Below, piece by piece: positions 13,453 to 27,800 of a stretch of 64,000 nucleotides of DNA. Source of the DNA: Rhyacichthys aspro (taxonomy: Eukaryota; Chordata; Actinopteri; Gobiiformes; Rhyacichthyidae); contig CM072152.1 in NCBI GenBank assembly GCA_036850595.1, positions 10,435,640-10,499,639 on the forward strand, written 5' to 3'. The position numbers were made by a program, and so were the translations under genes. How positions within the stretch are numbered: the stretch's first letter is position 1; every line of letters begins with the position of its first letter. Below the pieces are notes generated by a model that was not told the DNA's origin, did not search any database, and saw only the letters and a list, made by a program, of their open reading frames with translations.

Positions 13453-13527
13453 TTAGGGCTGCGTAATATTGCAAAAATTTATTGTTACCAAAATATTATC
13501 GATTGCAATATCTGTATTGCAAAGGAT
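13453..13527. repeat. Degenerate dispersed repeat fragment
   Basis: The 'tagggctgcgtaatatt ... atattatcgattgcaatat' pattern resembles the start of a common fish DNA-transposon-derived repeat that begins TAGGGCTG and continues with cgatat-rich sequence. Only the left end is visible and no target duplication is identifiable. Family placement is uncertain. Confidence 0.35.
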
Positions 13528-15773
13528 GACGTGTCACTGTATCAGTTCTTTCTGCTTGCTCACTTTCTGCCTTGCAGAGCATGCTGTTGTGAAATGTCAG
13601 TGAGATAAGCAGTATTGGTCTGCTGCTCCCCAGAGAGCACTGAGACGGGGGAAAATACAATTACAGTAATGAGCAGTCAGAGCTGTCTTCCCTGTTGGCT
13701 CGCCACAGGTAGATATCTGCCTCTGATTATAGGGGGCACTTTTTAAATCAGGAAGTGATAGTTTGCTGGCTTAGATAGGCCTGCTACTCTATTTAACTTT
13801 TTCCTACTCTCGTGATGGTGCGTGGTGACACAGAGCAAGTCTCAAAGTTGGATTTGAATGAGATAGAGTCCTCAGGCAAAGCTGCCATTTGACAGTAGTT
13901 TGACTTGAATATGTGTTGAACTGATGGGAAAGACATCTTCGGTCATGAGTCATGGTGTACTGGCCTAAAGTCTCAACAGATTTACTTAAAGTCCATAAAA
14001 AATGGAGCAGATTTTATTCTGTGTTCTTTTAGCTTTGTGTACAATTGCAAAACAGTCTTGAATGTGGCTTTAACAGGCTCAGGGATGATGAAGATGACTT
14101 GGCTTTAGTTTAGTGGAGCTGTCAGTGTGTGCACGGCCTGGAGCAGAGGTCCAGCAGCCTGTGCTACTGTTTCCTGAGAGAAATGTCAGGAAGAAAGACG
14201 AAGAGCCACTGACTTGAAATGCATCACCACCTGCTGTTTCTGCTGTTTTGAAGCACTTTGAATTCACAGTGAGTGATGTTAGATGAGACAATGGATAAAT
14301 CACATCCTGAGGGTTTATGAGACTTGTTTTAAACACAAACTGAAATATGTGAATGCATCCGTGGAAGACGCATATACTGTAAGTTCCTTTAAGAAACAAT
14401 TGTGCTAGCATTGTGTTATTTATGTCTCTCTTACTTTCTTTCAATTCTCCCCCAAGCACCACATTCATGTCTTATTATGAGCACTTAATTGTGGAGATTT
14501 AGTTTACTGCTAAGACTCCATGTTTTCATATTCTACCTTCTGGCTATTCATTGTTTTCCCCACTCATCCACCAAATGTTTCCACGCCTGCAGCTCTCAGG
14601 GACATCTGCCTTCTCCTGCTGACACTACAGCCATGGTGTTATTGTGTTTCCGTCCTATTACTCTTTTTACTGTCTGTGCTACAGGTTTCTGTGCAACATC
14701 ACATCTAAACTAAACTTAGACTCATCCAGTATTGTGTTCAGCTCGCAGAAGTGATCCCTGTGTGATCCCCACGCTCCACTTGTTCTGTATGAGAAGAGAA
14801 GACAATAGCTTACCTCTAAGCACTGCAGCGTGAAGGCAGCGTTCTCTGAGGTTTGTGCCGTTGTGTAGGTGGTATTGCTGAAAATCCTGTTACAGCTGTT
14901 TTTTATTTGCGTCTCGTGTCACAACCGTATGAACAGCACAGTGTATTGACCTTGTTGTTGTGTCGCATTTGGCAGGAGACTTGTTTTTAGAGTAGGAGAG
15001 AAGTAAGTTGGAGTGTTTGTCTTGAGCTACGCCTCCGAATTTAGCATTGGAAGAGAAGAATATGAAAAAAAGCTCAATCCAAATTTGTCTTTGTTGATAA
15101 CAGAACATAGCTCTTTATGATATGTGCTAGGTTTGTATTTTTGCAGCTGGGTGTATTGATTTTTTTCACATTTTTTCAAGGGAATCTGAAGTCCGATACT
15201 CTCTCTCTCTCTATTTTAGCACCCCATAGCGCTGAGCAGCTATTTCGCAACAGATTACACAAAGGTGTGGGTACAAAAGAGGAATATTTTTGTTAGTATT
15301 GATCAACCCCCTGCAGCTGCAATGGCCCAGCAGGAACAATGCATGCCTTTAGAAAACAGCTTGATTTCAGGACTGGCACTGACAAGAATAACACAATTTA
15401 ATAATACACGAGTCACAATAAAGCCAATTAACATAGATTATTTTTTCCCAAAACAACAGTTTAATTGTTAATAATTTAGCACTGCATTATGTATCAGAAA
15501 TAATTAGTCCACTCGTCGCACAATTATGCCATTCCAGCTGCAGTCGTCTCATTACATTACCTTGGTTTCTTTCCCCTTCGTGGTACAGGTAAAATGAAGA
15601 TAACTGCATAGATTGATTAGCCCCGCCTTCTTGCTGTTAATTAGGATTAGTGCAGTAGTAATCACTGATGGCGCTGATAAAGCTGCGCTGACTAAATATA
15701 GCCCCAATGTCACAGATCATTGTCAGGGGAGTAGTGCATTATCAGGTAATATATGCAGGACTTAATGCAAACC

Positions 15774-15796
15774 TGTGTGTGTGTGTGTGTGTGTGT
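15774..15796. repeat. (TG)n microsatellite
   Basis: An uninterrupted run of about 11.5 TG units lies just upstream of an L2-like tail fragment. Confidence 0.9.
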
Positions 15797-15832
15797 TATG
15801 GAAATGGACTGGAGGCATTAGAGTTATGGAGT

Positions 15833-15893
15833 CCATTCATTCATCCATCTTCTACCACTTATCCTGTTATGGGTCGCAACTGGCTGGAGCCTA
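15833..15893 (+). mobile_element. Non-LTR retrotransposon 3'-end fragment (L2-like)
   Basis: The segment reads cattcatccatcttctacca, then 'cttatcctgttatgggtcgc', 'ctggctggagcctat'. This is the well-known dispersed fish repeat with 'catcttctaccgcttatcc ... gggtcgc..ggctggagcctatccc'. It is truncated after 'gcctat'. A second, complementary part of the same family lies at 35725-35862. Confidence 0.6.
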
Positions 15894-18800
15894 TTTTTAG
15901 TTTTAAAACACGCAGTCCTTGTGTATCATTTTCTTCATTCAAGTCATTTTGGGAATGGCTATTCTAGCATGACCAGCCCTCCTAATTATTTTCTATAGAA
16001 TAAGGTTATGATTGGTCTTGTTGGATTGTTTTTATGGGAAATAGGTTTGATTCAGCTTCAGCTATTTACTCTGGAGGTCAGCCCTGAAAATAATTTGAAT
16101 GCAATATCTGTAATCACCAAGATGAAATCTCTCTCATCTCTCTCTAAACCCCTTGCTTCCTGTCTAGCAACTGTCTACTTTATCAAATAAAAGCAAACAA
16201 ACGAAATGATAACCACACTTTACTTTGCCAGAGTCTGAAATAAAGTGTAAGTTTTGATCATTTTACAAGAGGACTTCACCACTAAACACTGCCTAATGCA
16301 GCTTTTCTCATGAAGCTTTTCACTTCAGGTAATTAAAAAGCTCTTGTAAAATCTCTCCGTAGAAAGAGCAAAGAGGCTCTGTAAAAAGCACTTCTGTAGA
16401 TTATTGAAATGTTAAGTGATGGTTTTACAAATATAAGCCTTTTGGAAATGATTTGTGACTAATTCAAAAAGCATCCGTGTCCATATGCAACCTCTTTTGA
16501 AGAAATTATGTTTCCCTGTCCTCTGTGGCTTGTTTATTTCACTCAATAAATCCAATGTTTCATGTATTTCTCTAACCAATCACATGGGCCCACACGCAAT
16601 TTCAATTTATTATTCAAGCTCAGGGACAGAGTTGTCATGGTAGCTTAGTGCTGGCATTAACCCTACAGTTAAACGCCTGTCTGAGTTTCCATTAACGTAC
16701 ACAATAGAGATGCCCTGCTAATTTTCACCGCTCCACTTTAGCAATAATTGATATTCATGATGTGTGTTCTTGCAGCTGCCAGCTTTATTCGTTGTATACT
16801 CTTTCAGTAGCAGTGGGTGCTTTAATCTGCTTTAGGTTGACTGTCATATTTGAGTCAAACGGTCGACATTCACAGATGATTGACTGTGTATCACTTTGAC
16901 AACAAAATGTATGTACTGGAGCCAGAGCAATCGAGACAACAGTGACAGCAATCAGCCATGCATTGTGACCACCTAAAGGCATACTATGCATGATTTTCAT
17001 TTGAAGTTGTGCATAATTCTGGCCCCACTCTCTCCACAAAAGTAGAACAAAAGTGGTGAAATAAAGGCTAAGGACGGTTGGTTTACAGGTACATAATATC
17101 CTGCATATTATTCCTTTATAGTTAAATTTGTGTTGGTGTTTTATCAGGGAATTGTGGGGTGGGACTGGCCACTTTAGACCTGGGCGTATCCCAACATCGT
17201 CCCACTTTTAACATTCATCCCTATTTGTTTGAGCCTTCTGAACAGTAATCTGCTTTATCATATTTAGAACTATCAACATGATTGCATTTTTGTTCTCATC
17301 TTTGCCGAACAAAAATAGTTTTGTTTCTAGATTTCACCCATACCGAAATCTGAATGAAATCTCATATGTTGGACTGTAGCTCTCTGTGTCATGTGAGTCC
17401 AGGTGTTTCCGTGGCATTTGAGGTCTGAGGTGGATCTGACAGGATTAGCACCTCTGCATGGGGTCAGCCACACAAGCAGCATGTAGCCCTTTAAGTCACG
17501 CTGTCTCGGTGCGCGGTGTAACCGTGGTGACGGAAATCACCTTCACAAAGATGTGACACTCATAAAGGTTTCAGCACAATTATGGATACGGATATCTAGA
17601 TAGATTAAGATATCAATCATCAGCGTGACCTTATGCTTGAGTCATTGAGGGAACGGTCCAAGAACTGAGCTGGCCCTACTTTAAATCCCTGCTGAGCTAC
17701 TGCCATATGCTCCATGAGTCTCTGCCCCAGTTTCCTTTCTTCTGTTCTTCATTTCACTACTTTTCACTTCAAGAATGAATGACCCAAAAAAGAGCTGTCG
17801 AGTAGCCCCTACAGCTGTATGTATCATAGATAAAGACATAATATTTCAACCCTAGAGCTTTTAGCCCTTTTACTGTCTGCAACTTCCTGCTTTTGCCACT
17901 GAGATGTTTCCATGTCTTTGATCCACATTCTCTCTTTTACACTTGAGTGCTTTTATTTGTAGGTTATTGACAAGCAGAGTAATGCAAGCCACTTCGGTAA
18001 AAGCTATCTGTACTGGCTGTCAGTGTCTTTCAAGTTTAATAATTCATGATTTTGGCTACTGTCAGCTCAGGTTTCAGAGTGATAAACGTGTCCCTGGCTG
18101 AATACCGGAACTTTGGTGAATGAAAAATAGTGTTTTTATTTGCACAAAGCACTGTTTATTAGACAAAAAACATTAATTAATGATGCTAAAGAAGCAGAGA
18201 TGCAGATTGATGCAACAGCTTTATCTATTCAGAGACAGCAGCAGGAGCGTCCTTGTCTTGTCCACTTCAGTAGATTGAACCTGTCCCATAAAAAAGTAAG
18301 CATCTCGGGCTGGCAATTTCAACCACAGTGGTCTCATTGATCTCAGTCAGCAATGCCCCCTTCTTGTAACTCAGGAAAGATACCTCACATTCATAAAAGA
18401 AAGTCACTCCACAGGGTTAGGTTAAGGTTAGTCCTGTTGTGAATTCTCTTTTCATTTTACCTCTTATGATAGCATCGAAACACAGAATTGTTCATCTTCT
18501 TGCTGGCTGTTTTGGGTCTTTCAGTGCGCCCACCATTTTTCTCTTTGCTCTGACCTCACATCAAGTTATGTGAACCGTGGGTCAAGTAATGATGCGGTGA
18601 GCAGAGATATGAGCTGGTCAAGCAGGAGGGTCCAGCTCGTGTTGGGCAATGACAGATGAGTGTGTCAGAAAGCTCCTTTTTCACATTCAGAGACATTTTA
18701 ACTTATCTTGGTGTAGCTTTTGCTGAAATTGGACGACGGGTTTAAGGAAATCCATATTATGGAATTTCATATTTCTCCACCCAAATTTGTATGTTTTGTG

Positions 18801-21800
18801 TGTCTTTCTTGTCCCAATGTTTTGGTGACTTAGAAGCTTTGCTCTGTATGGAGGAACCTGCAGAAAACACCTACCTGCAGATTCACAGTCTAAATTCAGA
18901 CCAAGCTATACTTCACCACATGCAAATGTGGTTTTGTTTGGAGACTGTCATTTTGGTTCAAACTTTCTCAGACACACAACTTTCTCACCATGATGATAAT
19001 GGTTGGAAGCAGTTCATGACTTGCCCATCTCATTTTGTGTTTTATGTCTAGTGACATGGATTGGCACATTGACGGCTGTTTGTCAGCGTCAGTCAGCTGT
19101 GTCACTTTTTGACTGACGCCATGAAAATTTTCAGCTCCAGATCAAAATATATTGAAACAGTGAAGTCTCGATCTGTCAGCCAGTCTATTCGTACAGTATC
19201 TTACAAGCCTTTGGTTGTGAAAGTGTGAATAGAAGGTGCCCTTGCTTTAAGGCACTGATGGTCAGGACATCATCAGTCAACAGTGTTTCCTTAATAGATA
19301 AATTATTTAGAGGTGTATTTACAAGCTTGAAATAGCTGCTGGATGTGTTTCTGGAAAGAGAACTTCTCTATGACTCAACTCAGGAAGATGACAAATATGT
19401 TTGCCTTTTACATTTATCTCAATAATTGTTCAAATTGTTTTCAACAACCATTATTTTAGCTATATCATTTAGAAATCAAAATCTTTAAAAGTTCAAAGCT
19501 AGATAAATGGTTTCATTTTGAAAAAGTCTTTGAAGCTCCAATATTTCCTTTCTTATTTCATTTTTTTTATATACTTGTACAAACAAGTATGAGTACAAGA
19601 GGTGCAAATACCACGCAATACCAAGAGTTGGCCAAAATTAACCATAAGCATGCCTTTTTTGCGATTTTATCCATAAACAAAAATGGTAGACTAAACTCTG
19701 AAAGACAAATAATATCTGTCAAGAGTACTGAGCTCCAGGATAAGCTGCACATAAAAATAATATATCATAAAATAGTATTGTGGTTCCCTAGGCTGTGGAA
19801 AAGTTAACCAGCTATCTTCCTTTACCTAAACTTTGTCCATTGTGCCAGTGGCAATAAAAGCACACTTCATTCACACATTGTTTAATAAAAGCTTGTAATT
19901 GTGAAAGGAACCATTATGGCAAGTCTGCAGTATTAGCCAGCAGCCAGACAGCTGCCTATACGACTTTCAGATAAACTCATTACAGTCTCCACAATGCAAC
20001 GTTATGGCTTCTGTGAGGAATATTGCCTCGTCAAAAATGACCCATTATCTTTTTCTGTTTGGTGGATATCCATCGCGCAGCTTCATTGATAAGCAGGTTA
20101 CAGAGCCTTGCATCAACAGGAGTCTGACGGCAGCATTTGCATTCAAATGAAGCTAAATGCCCTGAGTCATGCCTAATACAAAGGCTTTAATTCAACATAA
20201 ATCACCCACTGAGACCTCCAAACATTTGATTGCAGTAATTTAATATTGTTTGGGAAGTGAGGAGGGGCTCAGAAGAGATAATGCTTTTCCTTCTAGTAAT
20301 AAATGAGCTGTCTCTCCCTGCTGAGGTGACCTTGAACATTGCTTTGCATCTGTTTAATAATTAGCCACCAAAGGGTTCCTTTATTTTCAATAGTCACATG
20401 TGGTGTCATACTGTTCACCAGCAGCTAATTATACACTCAGCCTGAAGAAAAACATAGACAAGACCAACTATAGACTGTAAACCTGCTACCCTTTTTTAGT
20501 GTACTCCAACATTGCCATTTATTACAGTGTTCAAACCTTTATTTTCATCCTAATAAGAGACATGGTGGGGTGACGGTGACTTGCCTCCACATTTGAAATA
20601 TGAAAGGTCAAAGTTATATTAAGATAGTGTTTGAGTTGTGTTATTTGCTCTGCTACCTCTGGCCCGTGTTCTTAGATATAAATTGTTTCTTCACATCGTC
20701 ACTTAGTGTATTGACCGCATGTCATTTTCTGTTACTTAAATGGTTTATAGGATTGGAGGGGTCCTCAAGTGTCAAGGTGAAGTAGATGAGGGAAGATATA
20801 CCAAATATTGACTGAGGTTACAGAATCTGACTTGTGTGCCGTGAGACTTGATCCACTTAGAGAAGGTCAGAGGGAGAAAAAGAGAGCTCTCTCGGGCAGA
20901 CATGGTCGTTTCGGAAGCCCACATGCCACTTAATGGTGTAAAGTAGGATTTGAATGCCTCAAACATCATTAGACTATCATCTCAAGTATGTAATAGCATG
21001 TGCTTTTTGTTTGAGCACGCATTATGCTCTTGTACATAATCACTTACGGAACTCATTTACATGATGCTCCTCTTGGACCCACCTGTGCACTGCCTGTTGC
21101 GGGCCTAAAACAGCTAAAAATAATTTCTTCACTCACAACGCTGCATTGAATTTCAATTAAATTTAATCCTGCATTCTTCCTGCAATCGGTTGCCTTTCAC
21201 CTGACCTTGTGTTACCCATAATCCATCACTCCAGAGCACAGACGTCCGGACAGGCGCTGGTTCCAGTCTGAAAGACAAAGTCCCAGAGCTGAGAGACGTA
21301 TGAGGAACAGACGGTTCCCCCACACCTTTGACACTACCCTTCGTCGCAGCAGCTTGTGTACATTGTGGTTAAGTTGTATGCAGCACACAGCAGCAGAGTT
21401 TGCAGTGCTCTCTGGACAAACTGATAAGGCTGCTTTCAGAGTAGAATTAAATTTGAGTGGTGTCGAGGCCCAAATTTATTGCTTTATCATAGTGGGTCCA
21501 GATGGATGACTGTGGTGGAGCTGAATATAACGCATGGTGTAGGGCTGTTCGAGTTGGGGACATTAGTAACTGAAACCTCTTATGATATTTGATACATCAT
21601 CTTGATTTTATTTGTATTTATAGACTAGACTTACACTTATGCAAATGACAGGACTGCATTTTTTATATATGTGCACACAAGCTGCTCTGTAATTAAAGCT
21701 CTGGGCACAAACATGAAAGCAGATAGACCTCTTTGTTGTGTCCTAAACAGAGATTCCATTTAAGGACAGATAATTGCACCTTTGCTTTGAGATTGTTATT

Positions 21801-24800
21801 GTTTGGGACCACTGAGTGCATATTAGAAAAAATGACTGGTCATTACAGCTGTTGATCACGTGATAATTTTGGTTGCAGCATTGTAATATAGCAGGCAACA
21901 CTGGTGTAATAGTGTAATGGACCAATCGGCCATAGCTTTATTTATGACCACTGGCAAGTGACAAGTGAAAAGCATTGACTATGTTGTTACCATGGCACCT
22001 GAGAATGAGTGAATGATGTTAGTACTAAATCAAACATTTTGTTCTTAAAACGAATGTGTTGGAAGCAGGAAAGCAGTCATGCATTAAGCTTTGAGTGGCT
22101 ACGACAAGGGCCACATTGTGATTGATAGAAAACTGGGTCACGTTTTTTAAAACATGCAGCTCCTGTTGTGGTCTGCTGTGGTCGCACCTTCCTTTGGCGA
22201 CAGGGCCTGTAAACTACAACTCGTCCTTGGTGATCCAGCCACACATGTACTTGGACCTGGTCTGAAAATATGAGAAAATATCTTATCTTATCTTTACAGT
22301 CAAACAACATAAAGTTTTGTGTTCTTTGCACATGTTTGAGCAGTATTAGTTTAGGGAGATTGTGTGTGGAGTGTTTGGTCACAAACCTCTCGTAGACAGC
22401 CCTTGTCCCAGGGAGTGTGTCACTGCAGGGCGTCCTCTCGCTAACAAGCATCCGGAAGTCCTCAAAGGGTCAGGGGCGCAGCAGGAAGTAGACAAAGCCT
22501 GCCCACGACATATTCACTGAAATGCCACTCACTGAAATGGAAACAAAGTCAAATGAAAGCGCCGTTCTGGCCTTTGAAGCGTCGGGGCTATTGCCAAGAG
22601 ACATGGAGCAGAGAGCACCGAGATCAGACTGAAACAGTGTTACAGGCACATCCCCTCATTCCCAGCAGCTGTTTGACTAAAGCGTTGCTCGCGGTGATCA
22701 TTTGTGGAAATATTGTTGTTAGATTAACACAAACATGTTGAAACAAAGGTCTGCTTAAAAACATTATTTTTAGTCTGCAGTTGATTGGTTTGGGGATATA
22801 TCCTTTAAATGAACCTATGTCTTAAAGCCAGAAATGAGCTTAGGTTGATCCAATTGAAACAAAATGAGCTGATTTTGTCATGGTGTCTAACTAAATTGTC
22901 TTCCTCTGCAAAACATAATGAAGCAATTATCTTTCTGACATTATTTTACATTGCGTGTATTACTGCGTGTATTGAGTGTATTACTCAGGTAAACTGAATA
23001 ATATTAGATTCTTGTGAGCTAATCTCTGCATTTCTGATGTGTTTTGTAATCATTTCATTATTCTAATCCTGTGGATTTTTATGCATTTTTGATGAGCATT
23101 TGCAGTAGTTAAAAAGAAGTGTAAACATCTTATTTACCAGTCAAAAGTTCAGAGGGACTGATATGGATGTGCTGTTTGTGCAGTTCATTGTTCTGAGAGC
23201 TGTGTTGCAGGGACAAAGATATTGAGTAACACAGTGTCTTTCTACAAAACTAGTTGCTATTAGCTTAGACGTGATTTGATCTGTGGTCTATGTGATGATC
23301 TTGTAGTATTTTATACAGACAGGCTTTAGAAAATGGCCACAGTCAAATATTGCTTGATTCAACCCTTAGCTTTACTTTGCTGGACTTTACATTAAGCTTC
23401 AAACAAATAAAAAACAATACCTGGTGTGCTACATGAACTGCATTTTTGGGACACAGTTTGTTCTTCATCTAGAATATTCCCTGCTGTGCTTAAGTTACTC
23501 TCTTTTGAATCTATTGCATTTCTTTTTGTTTCTTATTGTCCTTGCCGTACGGATTCTGTTTGATTTTCTCTGTTCAGTCTTCGTGCGTATATTCATGGCA
23601 TGAATTTCTTTAAATGTCTGAGGTTTTTCGTGTTGTATGTTTTTGGTTTCTTTCCTCTATCAAGGAATTTCTTGTGACCCATGATGCAAACAGCATGTTT
23701 ACTGATCGATCCGAGCACCCTTACAACACATGCTTCGTTTTTTTTGGTTTTTACTTTTCATGGTTTTATATAAGAAATGTCAAGCTCTTTTTAACAGAGC
23801 TAAAACAACTGACTCATTAGTTCTATAATGCCTGCCCTATTCCTCCTCAACTGGTGCAGTCGACAAAACTAGATCCTGTTAGCTTACAAGTAAACTAGTC
23901 TCGCTCTATGATGTGCTTTCATAGTCTTGATGGACTTTGTACCTGTCGCAAATAAAAAGAACAGGAGCCCATGACATGCAACAGAATACAGACTCAGGAA
24001 TCAATCACCGGTCACCATTTTCAGTCGCGTCAGTGTTAAAAACATCAATAACTCTTTACTTTGTCCAAAGATAATTGTAGTGGACAATTGCGTTACTCAG
24101 CGATTGATTATCACTTGAACGAGAGCAGTCTGCCGAGACTGGATTTGATTGGACACATGTATTTTTGACAATTTGAGAATAGACACTAAATATACAGTTT
24201 ACACACCGAAGTGAGTGAAAGAAATATGACCAAGCTCGTGTAGTGTCTAATGCACAGTACATGCTTCTTGGGCTGGTGATATTTAGCAGCATCTTTACAT
24301 GGCTGAGTGATGTGCAGGTCACTGACAATGTGCAGTGGTGACCTTGAATGAAAGGACTTTGATGATACTGAACGACTTGAAACCTCTGCCTCCCTGGTCT
24401 AGGTCCTAGTCCAGCCTCTCTCATGTGGATAAATCAAAGTCAGCCCCTAACTGAGTCTCTTTTGCTTCTCTGTCAGCAAAGTCATTAATCCAAGGATGTG
24501 GCCCACGGGCATCTCTCCTGCTTCACTCAATAGTTGTTACATGAAAAATAAGCTTGTTTTCCCCAGCGCTCGCCTTCCTCCACTCCGCACATCTCGCTTT
24601 TATTTGTTTTAATGGGCTTCAGCTCCTGGTTTTTGCCCCTCGAGGATGACTTACGTGTCCTGCTGGGGCCTTTTTTAGCTGGATTTTGTGTGTGAAGTGG
24701 GCTGTAAATTGCTATGCCATGCCTTTGCTCCAAATTGCTCCAAGGGCCCATTCACACATTCTTGTTGAGTCTTCCTAAATGTTCTTGGTCTCTTCTACAC

Positions 24801-27800
24801 AAGGTAACAACATAAGTGGCTAAATATTATTTTTATTTATGAATGAGGCACAGAGTGTGGCCTCTTTTGAAAATACAAATTAAATATACATGAATGTGTA
24901 TTTAGTGTTGCATTAATTGTAGCTGTGCTGTTGATTCGCCTGTTTGGTCTCCCCGTCTTCTCCACTCGCTCACTGCCTCTGTTCTTCAAAACAGCAGCAG
25001 CACAGCGTTTCCTGCTTCATTTGTAAACTGCAAATGCCTCTGTGACTGTCATTTTTAACCATTCACCAACACTTTGTCTAATATTCCTGCTGTGTGAGGT
25101 ACTATTAATTTAGGCTAACTTCACAACAATGTCATTATCTAGCCAATTGAGATGGAAAAATATTTCAGAACAATGTTTTTCTTTTCATAAATGCACACCT
25201 CTGAAAACAGTTTAGCACAAGAACAACATTTATAAATCCAGCTTTAAATGTCCACAGACAACTTCAATCCCTTCCACATTAGAAACACGTAGAAAGCCAT
25301 GACAATGTTAATGAAACATTATTTAACATATTTAGACACTTAATTATATCCGTGCAGGAAAACCAGAACATTTTTAAGATCAGCTTTGAGTGGTTTTGAG
25401 TTTACAGCTTTGTCAAGAAGAACAATGACTGCAGAAACTATAGTGCAGACAAATGTCAGCACTGGATGTCTGTGCAGCCTGACTTCTCAGTTCTAACTGA
25501 AATGTAACAGTCTTCATGACATTTTTGCTTAAAATGGTAATCCCTACATAGAATATCTACTCCCATGTATTTCTATCTAGCTCCTTCCCTTGCATCTCAG
25601 CTCCACAGTGTTATCATGGCCTGGAGCTGCGTTGTGAATCTCACAACATTCAGATGTAGAGAGTGAGGGGCTGGCTGATTGAGGACAAGAATAGTCCCCC
25701 GAGTTCCTGCGAGAATCTTCTGTCTTTGATGAGGGAGTTACACAATGTCAGCACCACAGATAATCTTGCTCTTGCAATTTGCGCCAGAGAGAGAATCTCA
25801 TTTGTTGCATTTGGTTACGGCCCAGTGGCTTCCATCATCACTGCTCGGTAGTGACCAGAAACATGTGCACAACCTGAAATAGAATAATGAGGAGTCATGA
25901 AGATAAAAGCAGATCAAATCTTAATGCTTTGTTCGCGAGCCAGCGTCTCTGCCACTCGACGCCTCTGCTCTAAAACCTTATCATAGACATTAAGCCTAGT
26001 CGCCTGAATCACACTGAAGTCTGTCTGCTTGAAATTCAAAAATTGTGAAACCTAGCTCTCAAGCAGCCCCTGAGATGCACAAGGCTTGCCAGGATGAAAA
26101 GTAGTTCCTCTGGCTAACAGCGAGGGGTACTGTTGCTCCAAGACAACTTCATTAGTCTTCTTGCCTAAGCTTCACTTGACAGCTTCTGTTTGTCGTTGTT
26201 GCATAAAGCCTCGACTCAAATGAAGCGTGTTGGTTATTCAGCTTCACAGGGAGCTCTGAATGAAGTTCACTTTATGCATCGGAAATGTGAAGGCTGCACT
26301 TACACTGCCTTCAAAGTACAATTGATCAAAGTCATTTCTTTAAATTTTTAATTCACGTGATGCTTGCTTCAATCTTACCCCCACATTATATCCACATCTA
26401 ATAATGAATGGTTCTGAGCCAAAGTGCACCATATGGTGGAGAAAGTTAGACAAAAATGGAAATGAAACGTTGTTGGGCATTTCAGGTCACTCGACAGGGA
26501 CGTGGCTGTGTGCACTAATGGTAAATATTTAATACATCTGTGCCCTGCTTTGCTGTCCCGACCAGGAGCAGCTGTTCTGTAACTATGTAATAGGTTCTTA
26601 GTCCTCGAGAAGCACATTAAGGGAGCACTTACTGCTTTAAGGATTTAGGGACTTGTCACCTGAGAAAGGTGGGTTTGGGAAACAGGTGTAAAGACAGATT
26701 CTGAAGCGTCATAGACCCCAGATTTTTAATGCATAGAAGGTACAAGATATTGATTTGACAAAACATAAGTATGGTTTGGGGCTTGAGCAGACCAATCAGG
26801 AGCAAAGGGGAGGAGCAGGCCTCTATTTGTGTCTGTGATGGACATAAGGGTCAGGTGTGCTGGAGGGAAGTGAAGGAGTATTGCAGGAATAATAAACAGG
26901 ACAAGGGCACGACTTTCAAATTGTGGGTTGGTCATTTCTGTGTTTATGTGGATCCACATTGTAGTAGTATTTTAGAAGAATGGATACCTTTGATTTAAAT
27001 CTTAAATAAACATCATTATTTTTGGATAGAATGTTGCTGATTGAAGTTCTTGACTTCAGGGTTGTGTTTTTCCCATGGACCCTCTGTCCAACTGAATATG
27101 TTCCTACTCTCACAAATAGGTGTAACAGCACTGTAAAAGATTTTTTTTACAAAAACAGCTGAGCTGGGCTTTGTTGTATTCAGTCTAAGGCTGCAATAAG
27201 TTATCCAGTAAATCACTCATAATCAACAGCACTAACATAGTCAACTATTTCTGCCATCTTAAACAGCTATAAGCTCCGTCGCTCATACGTACATGTATTA
27301 CATGCTTCTACCAGACATTCTTGTATGTGATTCACCTGTACAACCTTAGAAGAAGAAGAGGCCATCCTGTGCCAGCCCAGTCTCACTTAGGTGATTGTTA
27401 GTGAAGTATTTATCAGCCATTGTGACAACAGTGTTCCAGGGTTAAGTGATCTCCATGCTGCAGAGTTCAAGCTCCCATTACCATCTTCTTCTCGCTCCAC
27501 TTCCCTCCCCCATTGCTAGTCCAGTTCTTAAAGTCAAGGCTGACCTGCTTTAGAAGTGCTCTTGTGCAGGACCGGCCCAACTCTCAATGAAAACGTCAGC
27601 CGTGCACTAATTAAGCCACGCTGGCCCTTTCACCTGTCACCTGTCAGACATTGTGAAGATAACTTCTCTTTCCTCGTCTGTTTCATATTGTCTTGTGTTT
27701 TGACTGGCACCAAGGGGAAGAAGTCTACGACTATGAAAAGAGCTCTATAAAATGCTGTTATTGCAGCGGTAATAACAAATTTGCCAGCACAAGTCTGACT

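Noticed and set aside
14079..14468. 129-codon minus-strand frame
   Set aside because: No recognisable domain; composition like surrounding non-coding DNA.
18413..18434. Telomere-like 'gggttaggttaaggttag'
   Set aside because: Too short and imperfect to call an interstitial telomeric array.
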